A DNA stretch of 64,000 nt from contig JAIOPG010000008.1 in assembly GCA_021414025.1 (NCBI GenBank), positions 248,001 to 312,000 on the forward strand, in the 5' to 3' direction. Below, piece after piece: positions 58,655 to 64,000 of this stretch (positions are counted from its first letter, which is position 1; the number at the start of each line of letters is the position of its first letter). The notes under the pieces are model-generated. The model worked only from the letters and a program-made list of their open reading frames with translations. It was not told where the DNA came from and ran no database searches. This DNA comes from Planctomycetota bacterium (GTDB lineage: Bacteria > Planctomycetota > Phycisphaerae > Phycisphaerales > SM1A02). The position numbers were made by a program, and so were the translations under genes.

Positions 58655-60412
58655 ATGGAACGAATCAAAGGCATCGCCGCCAGTCCCGGCATCGTGTGGG
58701 GCAAAGTCCTCCTCCTTGGCAAGGCGGAGACCCACGTTCCGCGGCGGACGATTTCCGAAAGTGAAGTCGCGGGCGAGCTCGAAAAACTGAACCAGACTCG
58801 CGAGGTCGCCGCCCGCGCCCTGATCCAGCTCCGACAGCATGCCGAGCGCGAGCTGGGCACCGAGGCCGCCAAGATCTTCGCCTTCCATGAGGGCATGCTG
58901 AATGATCGCTCGCTGATTGATCCCATCGAACAGTCCATTCGGTCCGGCCGGCAAAACGTCGAGGCGGCCGTCAACGATCAATTCCAAAAGCTCTCGCGGC
59001 AATTTCGCTCCATGGGAAACGAAATTTTCGCCGCCAAGGCGGATGACATCCTCGACCTGCAGCGCCGCGTGCTGGGCCTGCTCATGGGCGAGGAGGAGGA
59101 CCGCCTCGAGCGCCTCAACGAGCCCACCATCGTCGTGGCGCACGAGCTCACCCCCAGCCAGGTCGCCGCCGTGCCGCGGAGCAAGGTCATCGCCTTCGTC
59201 ACCGAGGCGGGCGGACTGACCGGCCACACCTCGATCGTCTTCCGCGCCATGGGCGTTCCCGCCATCGTCGGATGCCAGGACATTGCCAAAAAGCTGCAGG
59301 ATGGCGATGAAATCATCGTCGACGGCGACGCCGGCGAGATCGTGCTCAAGCCGAACGCCGAGATCAAGCTGGCTTTCGAGAAGCGCGCCGCCGAGATCGC
59401 CAAGGTGCGCCTGCTCTTCGAGGAGAACGACGCCCTCGAGGCGGTCACCACCGACGGCACGCGCATCATGCTGCTGGGCAACATCGAGTTCCCCGCCGAA
59501 GTGGAGAGCGTGCTCAAGCACGGCGGCGATGGCGTGGGCCTCTACCGCACCGAGTTTCTTTTTCTCACCAGTGACAAGCCCCCCGATGAGGAGGAGCAGT
59601 TCCAGGCCTACAAGAACACCGTCGAGATGCTCAAGGGCCGCCCCTGCACGCTGCGCACGCTCGACCTGGGTGCCGACAAGATGACCCAGGGCATGCTGAG
59701 CGAGCCGGAGCGCAACCCCTTCCTCGGCCTGCGCAGCATCCGCTACAGCCTGCAGCACCAGCCGATGTTCAAGACGCAGCTTCGCGCCATCCTCCGCGCC
59801 AGCGCCTTCGGCCCGGTGCGGATCATGTTCCCGCTGGTCAGCACGCTGATGGAGCTGCGGCAGGCCAAGCTGATCGTGCGCGACGTCATGGAGGAGCTCG
59901 AGGAGGAGGGCATCGCCTTCGACCCGCAGCCCAAGATCGGGATCATGATCGAGGTGCCCAGCGCCGCCCTCATGGCCCGCACCTTCGCCACCGAGGCGGA
60001 CTTCTTCTCGATCGGAACTAACGACCTGGTGCAATACACGTTGGCGGTCGACCGGGGCAACGAGCGGGTGGCGAACCTCTACACCGCGGCCAGCCCGGCA
60101 GTGCTGTATCTGGTCAAAAACGTCATTCGGGCGGGCCGATACGCCAACATTGAGACCAGTCTTTGCGGCGAGATCGCCGGAGACCCGGTTTTCACCATGT
60201 TGCTCATTGGCATGGGTTTGCGTACACTGTCAGTCGTTCCAGGACAGATTCCCGCGATCAAAAGAGTGATTCGCTCTGTAAACCTTGAACTTTGCGAACG
60301 CCTCGCCCGAAAGGTCGGCTCGTTCGACTCCGAACGGCAGATTCACACGAGTCTCCGCGACGAGTTACGAAAATTAGACCCCGCGAACTTCGGCGGCTGG
60401 GCCACGGCCTGA
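58655..60412 (+). CDS. ptsI: Phosphoenolpyruvate-protein phosphotransferase (PTS enzyme I)
   Basis: 585 residues, standard EI length. N-terminal 'RIKGIAASPGIVWGKVLLL', the phosphorylated H191 in 'GGLTGHTSIVFRAMGVPAIVG' (usually GGxTSHxAI), then the PEP-binding barrel: 'GVGLYRTEFLFL', 'LRTLDLGADKM', 'GIMIEVPSAALMA' and 'FSIGTNDLVQYTLAVDRGN' (K+/Mg site and active Cys area). It moves phosphate from PEP to HPr or NPr. No HPr, EII or HPr kinase adjoins. With no sugar permease nearby, it more likely serves a regulatory PTS; SixA at 32 kb could reverse such phosphorylation. Confidence 0.95.
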   Translation: MERIKGIAASPGIVWGKVLLLGKAETHVPRRTISESEVAGELEKLNQTREVAARALIQLRQHAERELGTEAAKIFAFHEGMLNDRSLIDPIEQSIRSGRQNVEAAVNDQFQKLSRQFRSMGNEIFAAKADDILDLQRRVLGLLMGEEEDRLERLNEPTIVVAHELTPSQVAAVPRSKVIAFVTEAGGLTGHTSIVFRAMGVPAIVGCQDIAKKLQDGDEIIVDGDAGEIVLKPNAEIKLAFEKRAAEIAKVRLLFEENDALEAVTTDGTRIMLLGNIEFPAEVESVLKHGGDGVGLYRTEFLFLTSDKPPDEEEQFQAYKNTVEMLKGRPCTLRTLDLGADKMTQGMLSEPERNPFLGLRSIRYSLQHQPMFKTQLRAILRASAFGPVRIMFPLVSTLMELRQAKLIVRDVMEELEEEGIAFDPQPKIGIMIEVPSAALMARTFATEADFFSIGTNDLVQYTLAVDRGNERVANLYTAASPAVLYLVKNVIRAGRYANIETSLCGEIAGDPVFTMLLIGMGLRTLSVVPGQIPAIKRVIRSVNLELCERLARKVGSFDSERQIHTSLRDELRKLDPANFGGWATA

Positions 60413-60645
60413 GCCACGCGGGACAACAGGAACTCGACTCTGCCTTTGACTGCATGAGGTCGCCCCCGAAAATTTCGGTGAGGTGCGGCCGAGACGGTCA
60501 ACAGAGTCAATGGCGGAACGCTCATGATGTGCGATCAACCCAATCTCAGTTACCCGGGGAATTCTTCCCGAAGCGGCTGTGAACTGGACATCGTTCGCCA
60601 CTAGCGCCCGCCACGTACCGCCGCGAATCGCGGCAGGATTGACAC

Positions 60646-63600
60646 GTGGTAGAACCCATCGACCCCAAAGACACGCCGTCCGAGACCCCATCGCAACATT
60701 TTTCAGAGGCTGAGAGCGGCCCCGAGGCCGAAGCCGCCGCGGACGAAATGTCCCCCGGCCAGATCTGGACTCCCTTCGAGGAGACCTCATCCCAGCAGCT
60801 TCGACAGCCTGTGGTGGATGCCGCGGACGAGGCCGGCGATGCATCGTCGACCGAGGCCGTTGACGCCGAGGCGGAAACCGCCGACGCCGACGAATCCGAG
60901 AGCCGCGACATGCTCGAGGCGGGCGAGGAAGCTTCTTCCGAGACCGAAACCCTCGAAGAGGTCGTCGAACTCGAGGAAACCGCCACCGGCGATGCCGCCG
61001 AAGGAACCGTCGAGGCGGCTTCCGGAGAAGCGGCCCCTGAAGGCCAGGCTCCCAAGACCATCAAGCGCCTGGTGAAGCGTCGCGAGGCCCCCAAGCTCCG
61101 CGACACCATCATGATCGTGAACGAGGCCCCTGGCGACGAGTGCCGCGTGGCCTTCGTGCGCGGTCGCCGTCTCGAGTCCTATTTCGCGGAGCGCGTGGCC
61201 TCAGCCACCAATGTGGGCAACATCTACAAGGGCCGCGTCACCAATGTGGAAGCCGCGATCCAGGCCGCCTTCGTCGACTTCGGCGAGGGGCAGAACGGCT
61301 TCCTTCACATCAGCGATCTGCATCCAAAATATTTCCCCGGCGGCGACAAGGGCGAGAGCGTCGGGCACAAAATCCCGCGGCGCGACCGCCCGGCAATCCA
61401 GGATTGCGTGAAGAAGGGCCAGGAGATCACCGTGCAGGTGATCAAGCAGGGCATCGGCACCAAGGGTCCGACGCTCACGAGTTACCTCAGCGTGCCCGGC
61501 CGCCTGCTGGTGATGATGCCGGACATGGACAAGGTCGGCGTCAGCCGCAAGGTGGACGACGAGCAGCAGCGCCGCGAGATGCGCAAGATTCTTGATTCGC
61601 TCGATCTGCCCGAAGGCTTCGGGTTCATCCTGCGCACCGCGGGCTTCGACCGCAGCCGCACCGAGCTGCAGCGCGACGCCGCATATCTGCAGCGCCTGTG
61701 GCAGGCGATGGCCAAGCGGATCGACTCCGTGGGCGCTCCCGCCGAGCTCTACACCGAAAGCGACATTCTGCTTCGCACTGTCCGCGAAATGGTGGACGAG
61801 ACCGTCAGCCACATCATCGTGGACAACGAAGCCGCCTGGCAGCGCGTGACCGCGTTCCTGGAGGTGGTCTTCGCCAAGGACGCTCCCAAGGTGCTCTTCT
61901 ACGACCGGCCGGCGCCGATCTTCTCGGCCTTCGACCTGGACCGCCAGATCGACAGCATCCACAGCCGCGAAGTGCCGCTGCCTTCGGGAGGCGCGCTGGT
62001 GATTGATCAAACGGAAGCGCTGGTGGCCATCGACGTCAACAGCGGCAAGAGCCGCTCGGCGCGCGACAGCGAGACCAACGCCTACAACACCAACAAGGAG
62101 GCGGTCGACGAGATCTGCCGCCAGCTTCGCCTGCGCGACCTGGGCGGACTCGTGGTGTGCGATCTCATCGACATGCGCATGCCGCGGCACCGCCGCGACA
62201 TCGAGGCCCGCATCCAGGAGCACCTGAAGAAGGACCGCGCCAAGACCACCGTGGCCCCGATCAGCGCCTTCGGCATGATCGAGCTCACGCGTCAGCGCAT
62301 GCGGCCGAGCCTGCGCAAGGCCCACTACATGGACTGCCCGCATTGCGCCGGTTCCGGCGAAGTGCGGCTTCCCGATTCGACCGCCGCCGACGGACTGCGG
62401 CAGATTCAGCTGCTGCTGAGCTACCCGCAGATCCACCGCGTGGAGATGGTCTGCGGAGTGCGCGTGGCCAGCGTGATTCTCTCGACGCGGCGCCAGCAGC
62501 TTGTTGAGATTGAGCGCGACTCCGGCAAGCGCATCGACATCCGCATCAGCGAGGCCATCGCGGGCGACCGCGTGGACCTCTACGCCTACGACGAGCGCAA
62601 CGCGGACATCGAGATTCCGCGCCTCTCGCATCTCTCGGCCCCGCGCCTGGAGGATCTGCCCACCGAGCCGCCCGAAATGGACGAGAGCGCCCCGACCGAT
62701 TCCGGCCGGGACGACGACGATGGATCGCGCGGCCGCGGGCGCGGCCGCCGCCGTCGACGAAAAGTCCTGCCGGCCGACGCCACCGCCATGTTGATGAGCG
62801 GCGCCTTCGACGACCTTCCTGAGATCGTCGAGGACGAACCCGCGGTCATCGACGAGGTGCGCGCCAAGGAGCTTGAGGAGGGCGAGTCCTCCGACGATTC
62901 GTCCGAGGAGTCGCAGGGCTCCGACGGCGGCTCGCGCCAGCGATTTGACGGCCGGCGCGATCAGCGCGGCCGAGGACGCGGACGCGACAACAACCGGCGG
63001 CAGGATCGCCCGCGTGGCGACCAGCCTCGCAGCGATCAATCTCGTGGCGATCAATCTCGCGGTGATCAACCCCCGCGTTCACCGCTTCAATCGGCGGGGC
63101 GGCCGGAAGGCCTTCCCACGGTCGAAGGCGAACCGAGCGAGGGCGCTGCCCCGCTTGATCCCAATGATGCTTCCGGCCATCGCGAAGGCGCTCCCGGCAA
63201 TCGCGAGGGCGGTCCCCGTCGTCGTCGAGGCCGTCGCGGCGGACGCGGTCGTCGCATGGGCGGCGAAGCCGTCGCCGGATCCAATCTCAATGGCGATGGC
63301 GAGCCGTCAGGCGAGGGTGCAGCGGAAGGATCAACCGATGCCTCCGCCACCGGAGGCGATCACCCGAATGCGCCGCACACGCCGCGCGATCCCAACGCGC
63401 CCGAAGGCGACGGTCCGCGCGGCCGCCGTCGACGGCGTGGCCGCGGACGCGGCGGGCGCGACCAAGGCCAGGGCCAGGGTCCCAACGCGGGACCGGTGAT
63501 CTATCCCAACGCTGCCCAGCGATCCGCTGCACAGCCCGGCTTCAATCCCAGTTCGAATTCCGGTTCTTCCCACGGCGCGCCGGCTCCGGCAAGAGTCCCG

Positions 63601-63759
63601 TCGGGCAATGTGGCGCCTGCGAACGTTTCGGGCAACACCGCCTCGTCGCAACCCTCCGCCGATGGCCAGAAGAAAACCGGATTCCTGCGCAGCCTCTACG
63701 GCGCCGCCCGGCGCGGCCTCGCTCCCGGCGCGGCCAAAGACGCGCAGCGGAAGGAATAG
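60646..63759 (+). CDS. rne: Ribonuclease E/G
   Basis: 1037 residues from a GTG start. Residues 1-135 are an acidic, low-complexity extension absent from E. coli RNase E. The S1 domain is about 150-260 ('GNIYKGRVTNVEAAIQAAFVDFGEGQNGFLHISD'). The DNase I-like catalytic domain has D463 in 'VAIDVNSGKSR' and D506 in 'VCDLIDMR', 43 apart as in E. coli (303/346). The zinc-link is 'CPHCAGSG' (C564, C567). From about 690 on it is disordered, rich in Arg, Gly, Asp and Glu, with RG(D/G)-type repeats: an RNA-binding, degradosome-like tail. It initiates mRNA decay and processes rRNA. The 233 bases upstream hold no feature I can name. Confidence 0.95.
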   Translation: MVEPIDPKDTPSETPSQHFSEAESGPEAEAAADEMSPGQIWTPFEETSSQQLRQPVVDAADEAGDASSTEAVDAEAETADADESESRDMLEAGEEASSETETLEEVVELEETATGDAAEGTVEAASGEAAPEGQAPKTIKRLVKRREAPKLRDTIMIVNEAPGDECRVAFVRGRRLESYFAERVASATNVGNIYKGRVTNVEAAIQAAFVDFGEGQNGFLHISDLHPKYFPGGDKGESVGHKIPRRDRPAIQDCVKKGQEITVQVIKQGIGTKGPTLTSYLSVPGRLLVMMPDMDKVGVSRKVDDEQQRREMRKILDSLDLPEGFGFILRTAGFDRSRTELQRDAAYLQRLWQAMAKRIDSVGAPAELYTESDILLRTVREMVDETVSHIIVDNEAAWQRVTAFLEVVFAKDAPKVLFYDRPAPIFSAFDLDRQIDSIHSREVPLPSGGALVIDQTEALVAIDVNSGKSRSARDSETNAYNTNKEAVDEICRQLRLRDLGGLVVCDLIDMRMPRHRRDIEARIQEHLKKDRAKTTVAPISAFGMIELTRQRMRPSLRKAHYMDCPHCAGSGEVRLPDSTAADGLRQIQLLLSYPQIHRVEMVCGVRVASVILSTRRQQLVEIERDSGKRIDIRISEAIAGDRVDLYAYDERNADIEIPRLSHLSAPRLEDLPTEPPEMDESAPTDSGRDDDDGSRGRGRGRRRRRKVLPADATAMLMSGAFDDLPEIVEDEPAVIDEVRAKELEEGESSDDSSEESQGSDGGSRQRFDGRRDQRGRGRGRDNNRRQDRPRGDQPRSDQSRGDQSRGDQPPRSPLQSAGRPEGLPTVEGEPSEGAAPLDPNDASGHREGAPGNREGGPRRRRGRRGGRGRRMGGEAVAGSNLNGDGEPSGEGAAEGSTDASATGGDHPNAPHTPRDPNAPEGDGPRGRRRRRGRGRGGRDQGQGQGPNAGPVIYPNAAQRSAAQPGFNPSSNSGSSHGAPAPARVPSGNVAPANVSGNTASSQPSADGQKKTGFLRSLYGAARRGLAPGAAKDAQRKE
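63013..63072 (+). repeat. Four 15-base in-frame repeats in the rne tail
   Basis: Consecutive units code for RGDQP, RSDQS, RGDQS, RGDQP. They lengthen the Arg/Gly/Asp-rich tail and may vary in copy number between strains. Confidence 0.85.
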
Positions 63760-63765
63760 CCGGAC

Positions 63766-64000
63766 ATGGCCGCGACTCGACCTGCGCAACGGTTGATCGT
63801 GCTCGGCTCGACGGGCTCCATTGGAGCCAGCACGCTCGAGGTCGTCTCTCATTTCGCGTCGATGCCCCCATCCGCGAACGCACCCCAATTTCAGATCGTC
63901 GGCCTCGCCGCCGGACGCAACGCACCCAGCCTCGCCAAGCAGGCCCGCGATTTCCAGGTTCCCAACCTCGCCCTGCTGGATGCCGAGGCCGCAAAACAAC
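63766..64000 (+). CDS. dxr: 1-deoxy-D-xylulose 5-phosphate reductoisomerase, N-terminal part (runs off window end)
   Basis: The first 78 codons are present. 'LIVLGSTGSIGASTLEVVSHF' is the NADPH-binding signature of DXR, and 'VGLAAGRNAPSLAKQARDFQVPNLALLD' follows as in the family. DXR makes 2-C-methyl-D-erythritol 4-phosphate, the committed step of the MEP isoprenoid pathway. It begins 6 bases after the rne stop, with AAGGA upstream, so it is likely co-transcribed with rne. Confidence 0.92.
   Translation, partial: MAATRPAQRLIVLGSTGSIGASTLEVVSHFASMPPSANAPQFQIVGLAAGRNAPSLAKQARDFQVPNLALLDAEAAKQ

Noticed and set aside
63013-63072. Possible CRISPR-like or tandem repeat array
   Set aside because: The 15-base units are in frame and code for RGDQP-type repeats in the RNase E tail; there are no spacers.

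Overview
The window is GC-rich, densely coded bacterial chromosome that looks like Planctomycetota, most likely class Phycisphaerae. The secreted M14 peptidase ends in two calcium-loop (dockerin-like) repeats of the 'DLDGSGEVDGGDLGLMLLDFG' kind that are typical of that group. The EF-P loop (TPGNLRAF), the many secreted peptidases and the GT-C-like membrane proteins fit the same picture. I see no rRNA, tRNA, CRISPR array, insertion sequence or phage. Apart from one repeat cluster, it reads as core chromosome.

Layout. 0-3.5 kb: surface glycan assembly (two GT2 glycosyltransferases, a methyltransferase, an O-antigen ligase-like protein). 3.6-8 kb: sulfate activation and PAP turnover (a bisphosphate nucleotidase, cysD-cysNC, and a separate cysC). 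8.2-12.5 kb: a fatty acid desaturase and two divergent multi-pass membrane proteins. 12.5-16.3 kb: an operon dadA / SLC13 carrier / Tat-exported asparaginase. 16.4-21 kb: glycyl-tRNA synthetase, an alpha/beta hydrolase, gap and an SDR. 21-25.7 kb: a gene string headed by a GluR0-like ligand-gated potassium channel, followed by a BtpA-family protein, a class IV aminotransferase, coaX and a reduced MnmE-like GTPase. 25.7-32 kb: fabI, a DUF1573 protein, a candidate small RNA ahead of efp, an M14 carboxypeptidase, a degenerate ChaN-like lipoprotein, a STAS protein and sixA. 32-40 kb: hutI, map, serA, a prolyl oligopeptidase and a UvrD/PcrA helicase. 40-48 kb: B12-dependent ribonucleotide reductase behind an NrdR-like box and a long leader, then a B12-domain/MeaB-type GTPase fusion and an MmgE/PrpD protein. 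48-56 kb: tricorn-type protease, fructose bisphosphatase, thiolase, a TMEM175-type channel and a GH99-like hydrolase. 56-64 kb: a repeat cluster, a LOG-family protein, ahcY, ptsI, RNase E and the start of dxr.

Regulation. At about twenty transcription-unit starts a TAnnnT hexamer, often written GCTANNNT, lies only 5-13 bases before the start codon, with no Shine-Dalgarno sequence between. This points to widespread leaderless or near-leaderless mRNAs. At three divergent gene pairs the two -10 hexamers share the same central TA step, giving symmetric bidirectional promoters. Genes with a longer leader (gap, fbp, ahcY, the thiolase and the PrpD gene) do carry Shine-Dalgarno sequences.

Most interesting points: the GluR0-like channel with a lost ligand-binding arginine; a CysNC whose fused APS kinase has a broken P-loop beside an intact stand-alone CysC; the mini-MnmE GTPase; the B12-GTPase fusion with no mutase nearby; a terminator-ended non-coding transcript before efp; and the leaderless and symmetric promoter architecture.
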